From Betaproteobacteria bacterium (GTDB taxonomy: Bacteria; Pseudomonadota; Gammaproteobacteria; Burkholderiales; Rhodocyclaceae): a stretch of DNA of 64,000 nt. Positions 32,483-41,314 of this stretch are shown piece after piece. The position numbers and the translations under genes are program-made. The notes below the pieces were generated by a model, which had not been told where the DNA came from, searched no databases, and worked only from the letters and a program-made list of their open reading frames with translations. Every line of letters begins with the position of its first letter. Positions within the stretch are counted from its first letter, which is position 1. The stretch is taken from assembly GCA_009777245.1 (NCBI GenBank), contig WRMF01000003.1, positions 1 to 64,000 of the forward strand, written 5' to 3'.

Positions 32483-33570
32483 ACGTAAACTTGGCCGAGC
32501 GCGGCTATCCCATCCATATCGGATGCCAAATCATGCAAGACTCCAGGCTCTTTGCCCCCTATCTTGCCGGACAATCGGTAGCGGTCGTGACGAATGAAAC
32601 GGTAGCGCCCCTTTATCTCTCCACTCTGTGCGACACGCTGGCAGAGCTTAGGATACGACCGCTGAAAATCATCCTGCCCGACGGCGAAAGCCACAAAAAC
32701 TGGCAAACCCTGCAAAGTATCTTTGACGCGCTCCTTGCCGGACGCTACGAGCGTAACAGCACCCTGATAGCCTTGGGCGGCGGAGTTATCGGCGACATGG
32801 GCGGCTTTGCCGCCGCCTGTTATCAGCGGGGAATGCCTTTTATCCAGATTCCCACTACCTTGCTGGCGCAGGTGGATTCTTCGGTTGGCGGCAAGACCGC
32901 GATAAATCATCCGCTCGGCAAAAACATGATTGGCGCGTTTTACCAGCCCGGTATGGTGCTTGCCGACACCAACACGCTTGCCACCTTGCCAGAGCGCGAG
33001 TTATCCGCCGGACTTGCCGAAGTCATCAAATACGGCTTGATTAGAGACATCCGTTTTCTTGACTGGCTGGAAAAACATCTTCCCGATCTGCAACTGCGTA
33101 ACGAAGCCGTGCTGGAAGAAGCTATCTGGCAATCCTGTCGGCACAAGGCGGAAATCGTCGCTGCCGACGAGCGCGAGACCGGCGAGCGGGCGCTCTTGAA
33201 TCTCGGTCATACTTTCGGACACGCCATCGAGACCGGGCTGGGTTATGGCGTCTGGCTGCATGGAGAGGCCGTTGCTGTGGGCACGGTCATGGCGGCGCGT
33301 CTTTCGCGCATGTTGGGCTTCCTGTCGGAAGATGATGTTCTGCGTGTGAAGAATTTGTTTGTCGCTGCTGGTCTTCCGGTCCGTGGGCCTGGCAGGGGAC
33401 GGAAAATGCCTGCCGATCGCTATCTGTCGTTGATGCGACACGATAAAAAGACGCTTGCCGGCAAATTGCGGCTTGTGCTTTTGAAGCGTTTGGGAGAAGC
33501 CTTTGTTCACGCGGACCCGGACGAAGAGATGATAATGGAGGCCATTCGGATTTGCTGCGAGCCTGGATAA
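32470..33570 (+). CDS. aroB: 3-dehydroquinate synthase
   Basis: A 366-residue NAD- and zinc-dependent enzyme, the second step of the shikimate pathway. [23 protein letters not shown] is the NAD-binding core. [21 protein letters not shown] and the zinc histidines in [24 protein letters not shown] are intact. It is coupled to aroK. aroE lies in a separate operon 3 kb away on the other strand. Confidence 0.96.
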   Translation: MRTLNVNLAERGYPIHIGCQIMQDSRLFAPYLAGQSVAVVTNETVAPLYLSTLCDTLAELRIRPLKIILPDGESHKNWQTLQSIFDALLAGRYERNSTLIALGGGVIGDMGGFAAACYQRGMPFIQIPTTLLAQVDSSVGGKTAINHPLGKNMIGAFYQPGMVLADTNTLATLPERELSAGLAEVIKYGLIRDIRFLDWLEKHLPDLQLRNEAVLEEAIWQSCRHKAEIVAADERETGERALLNLGHTFGHAIETGLGYGVWLHGEAVAVGTVMAARLSRMLGFLSEDDVLRVKNLFVAAGLPVRGPGRGRKMPADRYLSLMRHDKKTLAGKLRLVLLKRLGEAFVHADPDEEMIMEAIRICCEPG

Positions 33571-33632
33571 TTCTTGTGCATAATCAGCGCAAGGAGACCT
33601 CGAATAGTTCGCGTTCTAAATTGAACATGCGT

Positions 33633-33742
33633 CGAGCGCAACCCTCGAAATGAATGGCGAGGCGAGCGAGATTGTTTTTGGAGCATTGAGGCTCTCTAAC
33701 CTGTGTCGAGGAATCCTCGGCCTTCAGGCCGGGGTGGCTCAA
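33633..33742 (+). repeat. Repeat element C: IS200/IS605-like end without transposase
   Basis: The third full copy of the 9682 family: GAGCGCAACCCTCGAAATGA, GGCGAGCGAG, GGAGCATTGAGGCTCTCTAA, CCTGTGTCGAGGAATCC, and the stem CTCGGCCTTCAGGCCGGGG with GGCTCAA. It begins the 639-bp gene-free gap before the porin. Confidence 0.6.
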
Positions 33743-33758
33743 CACAACCATAACTAGA

Positions 33759-33797
33759 GCGGCTTCGATTTAAGCGGATACATTCATTGTGGATTCC
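33759..33797 (+). repeat. Outer left inverted repeat of the porin locus (R4)
   Basis: TAGAGCGGCTTCGATTTAAG, then ATACATTC and TGGATTCC. The reverse complement of 35783–35825 gives the same order (TAGAGCGGGTTCTGTTTAAG, ATACATTC, TGGATTCC). It is also related to the head of repeat R2. A palindrome ATTCCAGC…GCTGGAAT follows at about 33790–33836. Confidence 0.65.
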
Positions 33798-33861
33798 AGC
33801 TTCCCGCCTTCGCGGGGACAGGCATGCTGGAATGACATCTGGGCAAGCGGGAGAGGTGCGT

Positions 33862-33918
33862 GTAGGGGCGAACCTGCGTGTTCGCCCTTTGGGCAGACAC
33901 ATAGGTCTGCCCCTACGG
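33862..33918 (+). repeat. Left arm of the 57-bp inverted repeat around the porin
   Basis: The sequence from GTAGGGGCGAACCTGCGTG to GTCTGCCCCTACGG matches the reverse complement of 35501–35557 at 55 of 57 positions. Each arm is itself built of GTAGGGGC…GCCCCTAC palindromes. A further CCGGGGACGGTCGCCCCTAC unit lies at about 33950–33975. Confidence 0.9.
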
Positions 33919-34209
33919 CGGTGATGCGTCCGTTGTGCGGAAACGGGCGACCGGGGACGGTCGCCCCTACGGCGGCGATGGTTTTCCTGATCCCTGTATT
34001 CTGTTTGTGCATCGCATCATTTTCCGCCGCATTTTTGGGGCAATATGTTGTTTTTTATGACTCTATTATGAAAATTCCCGCAATGCCCCCCGAAATTGAT
34101 TAACCGTCCTTGCCATGCGCTATACAATCGCTCCGATGCTATCAAGCATTCTACCCGTTTGGCTTAGGCCTTGCGGTTCTGGAACAAACCCTTTCAGAAA
34201 GGTTCAAAC

Positions 34210-35310
34210 ATGCAAAAGAAATTGATCGCGATCGCCGTCGCCGCTCTGGCTTCCGGCGCAGTATTCGCCCAGTCCCAAGTCACCGTCTATGGTACTGTTG
34301 ACGTGGGTGTCGCCCATCGCAGCAGCGGCAAGACGTATCATATTGATGGGACAAGCTCCTCCGTTAAATCCACGAACGCCGTCAACGCCAGCCAGGCCGC
34401 TCCTTCCATCATCGGTTTCACCGGCGTGGAAGACTTGGGCAACGGCAACAAGGCTCTCTTCGTGCTGGAAGCCGGTTTCAGGGCTGACGACGGCGACACG
34501 ATGGGGCCGTTCTTCAACGAGCAGGCTTTCCTGGGCTTGACCGGCGGTTGGGGAACCGCTATTGCCGGTCGTCTGCAAGCTCCGCGCTGGGGCTTCCTGA
34601 CCGCGTTGGATCCGTTCGCCGACGGCACGGTAGGCCGCTACAGCAACGTCTATAACGACCAGACCTCCACAAATGTAGGTCGGGTCAACAATGCTGTCGC
34701 TTACGTGTCTCCTTCCTTCGGCGGTTTCAACGTGACCGCTGCCTACGCGACCAATGCTGGTCTGATTACAGAACAGGAAGCAATTGGGAACGACGGAGAC
34801 CTCGTGACCTACACCCTGTTCCCACGCTACACCAATGGGCCTCTGGATGTCGGCTTGGTCTATCAGGATGTCAGGATGAAGCGGGCTACCGAAAACAAGC
34901 AACGCCAGTGGACTCTTGGCGCTGCCTATGACTTCGGCGCAGTCAAGCTCTCCGCCGCCTATGACGATTTCAGGGGCAAGGAAGCCCTGGAACTTTTGAA
35001 TGATAAGAAAGTGCGTTCCTGGATGCTTGGTCTTTCCGCTCCGTTCGGCAAGAACGTCGTCAAGTTCTCCTACAACGAGAACAAGGCGAAAGATGCCGGC
35101 AAGGCTCGCCAGTTTGCTCTGGGGTATGACTACAACCTCTCCAAGCGCACCAACTTCTACGCCGCTTATGCCCAAATCTCAAACAAGAAGGGGCAACGGT
35201 TTACGGGAGTCTCGGATGTCTACAATGACGCTACTTTTGCTGACCCGCAAACTGACCTTGGCGGTTCATACCGCAGGGGCTTCCAGCTCGGCATCAAGCA
35301 CACATTCTGA
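34210..35310 (+). CDS. Gram-negative general porin (Neisseria/PhoE-type)
   Basis: A 366-residue outer membrane trimeric porin. The signal peptide MQKKLIAIAVAALASGAVFA is followed by SQVTVYGTVDVGVAHR, the first beta strand of Porin_4-type proteins. GFTGVEDLGNGNKALFVLEAGF is the conserved early region, and LGIKHTF ends with the C-terminal Phe needed for BAM insertion. AGAAAGG precedes ATG 34210. A strong terminator follows. The gene stands alone inside nested inverted repeats, unlike its neighbours. Confidence 0.95.
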   Translation: MQKKLIAIAVAALASGAVFAQSQVTVYGTVDVGVAHRSSGKTYHIDGTSSSVKSTNAVNASQAAPSIIGFTGVEDLGNGNKALFVLEAGFRADDGDTMGPFFNEQAFLGLTGGWGTAIAGRLQAPRWGFLTALDPFADGTVGRYSNVYNDQTSTNVGRVNNAVAYVSPSFGGFNVTAAYATNAGLITEQEAIGNDGDLVTYTLFPRYTNGPLDVGLVYQDVRMKRATENKQRQWTLGAAYDFGAVKLSAAYDDFRGKEALELLNDKKVRSWMLGLSAPFGKNVVKFSYNENKAKDAGKARQFALGYDYNLSKRTNFYAAYAQISNKKGQRFTGVSDVYNDATFADPQTDLGGSYRRGFQLGIKHTF

Positions 35311-35367
35311 TCGTTCTTTCCGGGATCGTCCTTGACCGACGATTTCGGGAAAAGTTTTTCGATCTCC

Positions 35368-35410
35368 ACCGGGGTGTTCGGTTCTCCAAAGACCGACACC
35401 CCGGTTTTTT
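35368..35410 (+). terminator. Intrinsic terminator of the porin gene
   Basis: ACCGGGGTGTTCGGT, a short loop, then ACCGACACCCCGGT and a run of T, about 60 bases after the stop codon. The stem has one mismatch and is followed by TTTTTT. Confidence 0.93.
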
Positions 35411-35500
35411 GTAGGCTTTCCGGGAGCGCCGCGCACTAGCGCGGCACTTTCAGCCGGACTGGTGCTTGGCGCTCCCGACGCCGCCCAACGCCGCGTTACG

Positions 35501-35557
35501 CCGTAGGGGCAGACCTATGTGTCTGCCCACAGGGCGAACGCGCAGGTTCGCCCCTAC
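35501..35557 (-). repeat. Right arm of the 57-bp inverted repeat around the porin
   Basis: CCGTAGGGGCAGACCTATGT through GGTTCGCCCCTAC, the reverse complement of 33862–33918 apart from two bases. It lies in the 509-bp gene-free stretch after the porin; ORFs listed there fall on the repeat. The stretch also holds AACCCCCGCTCTTGCGGGTA, which recurs near 58030. Confidence 0.9.
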
Positions 35558-35782
35558 AACGCCACTTTCCCGCTTGCGGGCTTGCAAACCCCCGCTCTTG
35601 CGGGTACCCACTTTGGCTTCGCCGCGAGTCAAAAGGAGGCTTTCAAATCGCCAGCTTTTCCATCCAGAGAGTGTTGTATTAAAGCCGATTCGCATGAAAA
35701 AAATTATTCCGGACAGTACTGCGTCTATGCGGGAATGACAGACAAATTATCGCCTGTGCATGAATAATCAGGTCGCATACGC

Positions 35783-35825
35783 CGGAATCCAGAATGTATT
35801 AACTTAAACAGAACCCGCTCTAATC
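35783..35825 (-). repeat. Outer right inverted repeat of the porin locus (R6)
   Basis: On the minus strand TAGAGCGGGTTCTGTTTAAG, TTAATACATTC and TGGATTCC mirror 33759–33797. Its end reaches into the last codons of mtgA (stop at 35820). Confidence 0.6.
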
Positions 35826-36566
35826 CGGCAAGCGTGAGGCCGCCATGCGCCCCTGGATGATAATGGTCTTTCTTGCCAGGGCGTTCGAGTTCGGGTTTTT
35901 GTCGTAATAGCGAGGATTGGGAACCATTGCCGCAAGGCGGGCGGCCTGCCAGGAAGAGAGACTCACGGCGTTGGTACGGTAATAATGTTGGGCGGCGGCT
36001 TCCGCGCCAAAAACGCCGTTGCCCCATTCGATCACGTTCAAATAAACTTCCAGAATGCGCTCCTTGTCCCAGAAGGTTTCAAGCATCAGGGTGACAATGG
36101 CTTCCTCGCCCTTACGCAGCATCGAGCGTTGCGGACTCAAAAAAAGATTCTTCGCCAGTTGTTGCGAAATGGTGGAACCGCCCGCGACAAAGCGGCCTTT
36201 TTGCGCGTTCTTTTCCATTGCAATCTGGATACCCTTCCAGTCGAATCCATAATGGGCGGCAAAGTGCGCGTCCTCGGCGGCAATGACCGCCCGCTTCAGA
36301 TGGGGGGAGATTTGCTCATAAGGAACCCAATGATAGGACAACTCCGCATCCGGCTTTGTTTTACGCAGTTCAGCCAGACGAATCTGCATGAAACGTGTTT
36401 CAACAGGCGGCATCCACTTCCACCACATGATCCAGCCGAAAAACCAGAGCTGAATCAAAAAAAACACGATAACAGCCAAACTGACGCACCATTTAACGGC
36501 TCGAAGAAAACGGATGAGCTTATGCGATTTGACCGTGGCTTTGGGCGCGATACCCGGGCGGCTCAT
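35820..36566 (-). CDS. mtgA: Monofunctional peptidoglycan glycosyltransferase
   Basis: A 248-residue GT51 enzyme that polymerises lipid II. One N-terminal membrane helix ([19 protein letters not shown]) precedes the catalytic domain. The catalytic Glu lies in [31 protein letters not shown] and [21 protein letters not shown] are family motifs. The start overlaps the aroE stop as ATGA. The far end runs into repeat R6. Confidence 0.95.
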   Translation of the reverse strand: MSRPGIAPKATVKSHKLIRFLRAVKWCVSLAVIVFFLIQLWFFGWIMWWKWMPPVETRFMQIRLAELRKTKPDAELSYHWVPYEQISPHLKRAVIAAEDAHFAAHYGFDWKGIQIAMEKNAQKGRFVAGGSTISQQLAKNLFLSPQRSMLRKGEEAIVTLMLETFWDKERILEVYLNVIEWGNGVFGAEAAAQHYYRTNAVSLSSWQAARLAAMVPNPRYYDKNPNSNALARKTIIIQGRMAASRLPD

Positions 36567-37369
36567 ACTTGATTTTCCAACAGCATTTTCTGCCGCAAAA
36601 GGTCGGTGCGCGGGCGTTTGCCGCGCCAGAAGAAAAAGGCTTCGGCAGCCTGCTCGATCAGCATCCCCAGGCCATGCGCGCGCATTCCTGCTCCAGCCGC
36701 GCGCGCCTGGGCGAGAAAAGGCGTATCCCCATACATCATGTCGTAGGCAAGAGAGCCGGGGGCGAATATGCCTGTGGGCAGGGGCAGGGCTTCCCCTGCC
36801 AGACTGGCAGAAGTCGCGTTGATTATCAGATCAAAGCTGCCGCCAAGATCGGCGAATCCCATGCCTTTTACGCCCTGGAACATTTCCGCCAGAGAGACGG
36901 CGCGACTGGCGCCGCGGTTGGCAATGACAAGACAGAGAGGTTGGCGCGCGAGCAAGGCGGGGAGCGCCCCTCGCGCCGCGCCGCCCGCGCCCAGAAGCAG
37001 TACACGTCGGCCTGCGACGGGAAAAGCAAGATTCTGCTCAATGTCGGCAAGCAACCCGGCGCCATCGGTATTGTCGCCCAGAAGACGCCCCGCTTCCGCT
37101 TTCAGGGTATTGACCGCTCCGGCCTTGCGGGCGCGAGGGGTGAGTTCGTCCGCCAGACTGAACGCTTCTTCCTTGAAGGGAACGGTGATATTGCACCCTT
37201 TTCCCCCGATAGCGAAAAATTGGCGCGCGGCTTTGGAAAAGCCGTCAAGCGGGGCAAGGCGGGCTTCATAACGCAAGTCCTCGCCCGTCTCCGACGCAAA
37301 GGCGGTATGGATATACGGGCTTTTTGAATGGGCGATGGGATTGCCGAAGACGGCGTACAGGTCGGTCAT
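36563..37369 (-). CDS. aroE: Shikimate dehydrogenase
   Basis: A 268-residue NADP-dependent reductase of 3-dehydroshikimate. The substrate motif is [30 protein letters not shown] holds the catalytic Lys, and [12 protein letters not shown] the Asn/Asp. The nucleotide-binding motif is [17 protein letters not shown]. It is coupled to mtgA by a 4-bp overlap and lies 15 bp after the TonB gene. Confidence 0.96.
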   Translation of the reverse strand: MTDLYAVFGNPIAHSKSPYIHTAFASETGEDLRYEARLAPLDGFSKAARQFFAIGGKGCNITVPFKEEAFSLADELTPRARKAGAVNTLKAEAGRLLGDNTDGAGLLADIEQNLAFPVAGRRVLLLGAGGAARGALPALLARQPLCLVIANRGASRAVSLAEMFQGVKGMGFADLGGSFDLIINATSASLAGEALPLPTGIFAPGSLAYDMMYGDTPFLAQARAAGAGMRAHGLGMLIEQAAEAFFFWRGKRPRTDLLRQKMLLENQV

Positions 37370-37384
37370 ACGGGAAAAGTAAAT

Positions 37385-38266
37385 TCAACGGCTCTCGATG
37401 CGATTTCCCTGAACGAAAGACCAGGTTCTGGTGATGACAAGCTGGTCAACATCGCGGGAAACATTGGGCGGGAAAGGGGCGTAAGGCGCTGCGGTCATCA
37501 CGATGCGCCTTGCGGCATCATTCAGGACGACATGCGGGGATGGCTTTTCAATGGTGATTTCCACGACCTGACCGTTCCGGTCAATAATCACGGTGAGCAG
37601 CAGCGAGCCGTAGATTTTGCCGCGCGCTGCTTCCGGGTAGTTGAGAGTTCCCCATCGTTCGACCTTTTGCGCCCATTCGTCAATGTATCTCGCAAAGGGG
37701 TACTCCAGCGCGCGCGTGCCGCTGAAAGCCTTGCGCGGACGCTTGTTGTAGGCTTCGATCTCTCTTGCTATCTCGCCTTCCAGCCGTTTCATGTCCATGT
37801 AGGATTCATATGCGTCAAAACCATGCGACGGAGAAATATTTTCGCTTCGCTTCTGCTCCCTGTTTTGCAGGATGCTATTGGCGCTATGATTTGCCGTCAG
37901 CAGTTCGTTCTGTTTCCTTTCCGGAGTTTCGATCTGCCGCCGTAAATCAACCATCTGATCGCCCGGCCTGTCAATGATCGGCGGTAGCGGCGAGCCAGTG
38001 CGGCGATTCTGGTCTATATTGCCGCCGCCGTCCAGATTGACCTGGGCCAAGGCTTGCGGGTCTCGCGGCGCGGTTTTTGATTGCGTGTTGACCAGGATGA
38101 CTTCCAGCCCCCTGTCCCGAACCCGTTTGTTTTTTGACGGCTCGCCGATTGTCGTTCCCAGGGCGACGCCGTGCATGACAACGGAGACGGCGAGCGCAAC
38201 TCCGAAAGTATGCAGATTGGTATATTCCACACAGTCAGTCAGCAGGCGGCGGAGCGAGGCGAGCAT
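37385..38266 (-). CDS. TonB-family energy transducer
   Basis: A 293-residue protein with an N-terminal membrane anchor (LHTFGVALAVSVVMHGVALG), a long charged spacer without the usual Pro-Lys/Pro-Glu repeats, and a C-terminal TonB domain (YPEAARGKIYGSLLLTVIID, GQVVEITIEKPS, APFPPN). No ExbB/ExbD genes or TonB-dependent receptors are nearby. The place between RNase II and aroE is conserved in Rhodocyclales-type genomes. It starts three bases after the rnb stop. Confidence 0.88.
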   Translation of the reverse strand: MLASLRRLLTDCVEYTNLHTFGVALAVSVVMHGVALGTTIGEPSKNKRVRDRGLEVILVNTQSKTAPRDPQALAQVNLDGGGNIDQNRRTGSPLPPIIDRPGDQMVDLRRQIETPERKQNELLTANHSANSILQNREQKRSENISPSHGFDAYESYMDMKRLEGEIAREIEAYNKRPRKAFSGTRALEYPFARYIDEWAQKVERWGTLNYPEAARGKIYGSLLLTVIIDRNGQVVEITIEKPSPHVVLNDAARRIVMTAAPYAPFPPNVSRDVDQLVITRTWSFVQGNRIESR

Positions 38267-38269
38267 GGC

Positions 38270-40207
38270 TTAATTCTCCGCGAACATGTCGTCTGCCTCA
38301 GACACTTCCGCCGCAACATCTTCTTGCTCCAGACGCTTCAGGACATGACAACGAACTTCCAGACCGAGAAAATCAATGGATTCGATCCGCGCAAGCAGCC
38401 GCTGCCCCGGCGAGCAATCGCCCATACCCGTTACCCGGGTAAACAAGGGCAAATTTTCAAAGCGGGCAAGGTCGTCGCGGCGCAGGACAAGTGTGCACTC
38501 AAGGATGTTTTCCTGTTCGAGCCAGCGTAAGCACCAGTAACGCTCGATACGACGCTGAAAATCCCCATAGGCGGCATAAGTCGCGTCAAAGTCGCGCATG
38601 GCCGCGAACAATTCGGCGGAACGAGGGGGAAAAGGCGGCGGCATATCGCGCAGCAAAGCAATCAGTTGCCATTGATTGACGAGATCGGAATAACGGCGCA
38701 AGGGCGAAGTCATCCAGGCGTAATGCGCCACACCCAATCCTTCGTGCGGTTGCGGCACGGTGGTCATCCTGGCCTTGCCGCCGGCCTGCGCCCGGTAAAA
38801 GCAATAGATTCCGCGCTGGGCAAGAAGTCCGCTCCAGGTGGTGTTGGCAATGATCATCAGTTCCGACACCAGTTTGTCCAGCGGATTGCCGCGCAGGCGC
38901 GGCGAGATGTCTACCCGGCAATTTTCCGGTGCGGCGAGATCGCCGTGGATTGTGAAAATGTAATCCAGTCCGCTCTGCGCGGCGGGCTTGCCGCGCCCTG
39001 CCTCGGCAGCTTCGGCAAAACGTAGCAGCAAGGTCAGCTCGTCCCGAAAAGGTTGTTGCGGCAATTCTCCCGCCGCCAGTGTTTCCGCGTTGAACCACGG
39101 CTCGATCTCGTGGTGGCGAAGGTTGGCGACGATGTGAATCCGCTCTATGGAAGAAATGGCGTCGGTAATTTCCAATGCCTCATTGACCGTCAGATAGAGG
39201 GAAATAGCCGGACAATGTTTTCTGCCTTCCAGAGTGCAGGCGTTGACCGCCACATCGGGCAGCATGGTGATTTTCGCGCCGGGGATGTAGACGGTGGAAA
39301 GACGCGCGCGCGCAATGGCGTCAAGCGCGCCGCCCTTATGGATAGCCAGACCCGGCGCGGCGATATGAATGCCGATCCGCCAGCAGCCGCCTGCAATGGG
39401 CGTAACGGAGAAGGCATCGTCAACCTCGGTAGTGGAGGCGTCATCAATGGAGAAGGCGGTAGCGTCCGCCAAGGGCAGATCATCCGGCAGGGAGAGGGGC
39501 GACAAGGCATGGGGCGGCAGGGGAGGAAAGTCCGTGCCTTTCGGAAACTGCTCAAGCAGAAAACGACGCAGGTGCGCCTCATAAGGCGAAGATAGCGCCC
39601 CGACTTTCAGGAGCAATTCGGGAATATCGCAGGATATGCGGGCGGCGGCGGCTTCAAACGCCTTGATTTCCGGGCGATTGCGGTCTGGTTTGCCGAGCAG
39701 GGAATCCACCCAGGGCAGGAGAGCCTCAGGCAGATTGCCTTCTGTTAATTCGGCAGCCCAGGCTTCAATGCTCTCTGCCTGTTGACGCTTTTTTTCAACA
39801 GCGGCCAGAGCGGCACGGAGAATGTCGGCAGGAGCCTTGCGGAAAAGCCCCTTGCCCTTGCGGTGGAAGTAAACAGGCGCGCCATGAAGGGCGAGCAGCA
39901 TGGATGCCGCTTCCGGCGCAGCGGGCGCATGCCCGTAGTATTCGCATGCCAGATCATGAAAAGAAAATTCTTCTTCACCTGCGATCTCCCAAAGAAACGC
40001 AACATCAATTTTTTCGGCAAGCGACCCTGATTCGGTCAAAAGGGCAACAGGCAGAGGCGAAGCGAATCGCAACAATGCCTGCGCCGATTTGATCTTGCAA
40101 CGCTTCCCGGAGGGCATTTCCACCTGGATGGACGTTTCATTGTCCGCCAGAATGCTGCCCGTCCTGAAGCTGCCGCTTTCCTCAAACAGAACATGGGTTA
40201 AGGTCAT
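38270..40207 (-). CDS. rnb: RNase II/VacB-family exoribonuclease
   Basis: A 645-residue 3'-to-5' exoribonuclease. The RNB catalytic centre is present: FSIDDASTTEVDDAFSVTPI with its Asp cluster, HIAAPGLAIHKGG and YIPGAKITMLP. A C-terminal S1-like region follows (RFENLPLFTRVTGMG). Compared with E. coli RNase II, the N-terminal cold-shock domains look diverged. The track's start at 40312 lies within uppP; ATG 40207 gives MTLTHVLFEESGSF. A TATAAT lies six bases before that ATG, so the mRNA may be leaderless. Confidence 0.9.
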   Translation of the reverse strand: MTLTHVLFEESGSFRTGSILADNETSIQVEMPSGKRCKIKSAQALLRFASPLPVALLTESGSLAEKIDVAFLWEIAGEEEFSFHDLACEYYGHAPAAPEAASMLLALHGAPVYFHRKGKGLFRKAPADILRAALAAVEKKRQQAESIEAWAAELTEGNLPEALLPWVDSLLGKPDRNRPEIKAFEAAAARISCDIPELLLKVGALSSPYEAHLRRFLLEQFPKGTDFPPLPPHALSPLSLPDDLPLADATAFSIDDASTTEVDDAFSVTPIAGGCWRIGIHIAAPGLAIHKGGALDAIARARLSTVYIPGAKITMLPDVAVNACTLEGRKHCPAISLYLTVNEALEITDAISSIERIHIVANLRHHEIEPWFNAETLAAGELPQQPFRDELTLLLRFAEAAEAGRGKPAAQSGLDYIFTIHGDLAAPENCRVDISPRLRGNPLDKLVSELMIIANTTWSGLLAQRGIYCFYRAQAGGKARMTTVPQPHEGLGVAHYAWMTSPLRRYSDLVNQWQLIALLRDMPPPFPPRSAELFAAMRDFDATYAAYGDFQRRIERYWCLRWLEQENILECTLVLRRDDLARFENLPLFTRVTGMGDCSPGQRLLARIESIDFLGLEVRCHVLKRLEQEDVAAEVSEADDMFAEN

Positions 40208-40238
40208 TCTGAAATTATAAACCTGTAATGCGCCGGAA

Positions 40239-41057
40239 TCATTGAATCCACTCCACGCCCATCCATGCGGACAGGAGCACGACGCCGCCAAACGCGATTC
40301 GATACCAGGCAAAACCGATGAAAGTGTGGTTGGAAATGAAGTAGAGCAAGGCTCTTACCGCAATCAGGCCGAAGATGAAAGAAGTGACGAAGCCTGTTGC
40401 AAAGAACGGAAAATCGTCCATGCTTAACTGGCTCCAGCTTTGCGCCAGTTCGTACAATGTGGCGGCGAAGATGGTCGGAATTGCCAGATAGAAGGAAAAT
40501 TCGGTGGCTGCCTTGCGGTTCAATCCGAACAGCATTCCGCCCATGATGGTTGCTCCGGAGCGGGAGACCCCCGGCCACATGGCGACGCATTGGGCGCAAC
40601 CTACCTTCAGCGCGTCCTTCCAGCCCATGTCGTCAATCTGGTTGATTTTTACCGCCCTGGGGCGGCGCTCGATATACATAATCAGCAAGCCGCCCGCAAT
40701 CAGGGCGAAAGCGACCGTATAGGCGTTGAACAAATAGGCTTTAATGGCGCCATGCACCAATACGCCGGTGATGGCGGCGGGCAGAAAAGCCACGATCAAG
40801 AGCTTGGCGAAATGCCGCTCTTTCGGGGAATGGATAATCCCTGTCATGACTCTGGCAAGGCGGGCGCGATAATGCCAGCATACCGCCAGAATCGAACCAA
40901 GTTGGATGACGATATTGAAGGTTATGTTCTGATCGTTGTCATAGCCTAGCAAGCTGTTCGTGATGATCAGATGCCCGGTAGAAGATACCGGCAAAAACTC
41001 GGTCAGTCCCTGGACAATGCCGAGGATAAGCGCCTTGTAGAGCAGAAAAATATCCAT
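40239..41057 (-). CDS. uppP: Undecaprenyl-diphosphatase
   Basis: A 272-residue membrane phosphatase (BacA type) that recycles the lipid carrier for peptidoglycan and LPS. ILGIVQGLTEFLPVSSTGHL and WPGVSRSGATIMGGMLFGLNRK are the two catalytic signatures. About eight membrane helices are apparent. I start at ATG 41057 (MDIFLLYKAL); the track's 41087 is a TTG. rnb follows on the same strand 31 bp later. Confidence 0.94.
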   Translation of the reverse strand: MDIFLLYKALILGIVQGLTEFLPVSSTGHLIITNSLLGYDNDQNITFNIVIQLGSILAVCWHYRARLARVMTGIIHSPKERHFAKLLIVAFLPAAITGVLVHGAIKAYLFNAYTVAFALIAGGLLIMYIERRPRAVKINQIDDMGWKDALKVGCAQCVAMWPGVSRSGATIMGGMLFGLNRKAATEFSFYLAIPTIFAATLYELAQSWSQLSMDDFPFFATGFVTSFIFGLIAVRALLYFISNHTFIGFAWYRIAFGGVVLLSAWMGVEWIQ

Positions 41058-41314
41058 GATGAGTTTTCTGTGCGCGAAATGGCGCAAAAGGAAGAAATTG
41101 TAAAGGAAAATCAGCGTTATGGCGGAGCCTGCGGATAATTCGCCGGGCAGAGCGTTTAGGATAACGCAAGCCGCAGGTCTGTCTCAATGTCGGCGGCATG
41201 TTCGCCGCAGCGACGCGGGCAATTCTTTTCCCCGACCCCCTGCCCCCTTCCCCCTTCCATGTCCATGTTTTTGCGGCTATCATAGTCGCCTCTGTCCCAT
41301 TTGACGACCCACTC

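Noticed and set aside
33789-34103. 104-residue ORF upstream of the porin
   Set aside because: It translates the dispersed repeats (GTAGGGGC-type palindromes); the frame has no relation to a gene.
34204-35175. 323-residue minus-strand ORF opposite the porin
   Set aside because: Fully antisense to a well-supported porin; no recognisable domain.
33862-35557. Porin cassette as a classical insertion sequence
   Set aside because: The 57-bp arms resemble IS termini in spacing, but no transposase lies between them and no target duplication is visible. The segment contains only the porin.
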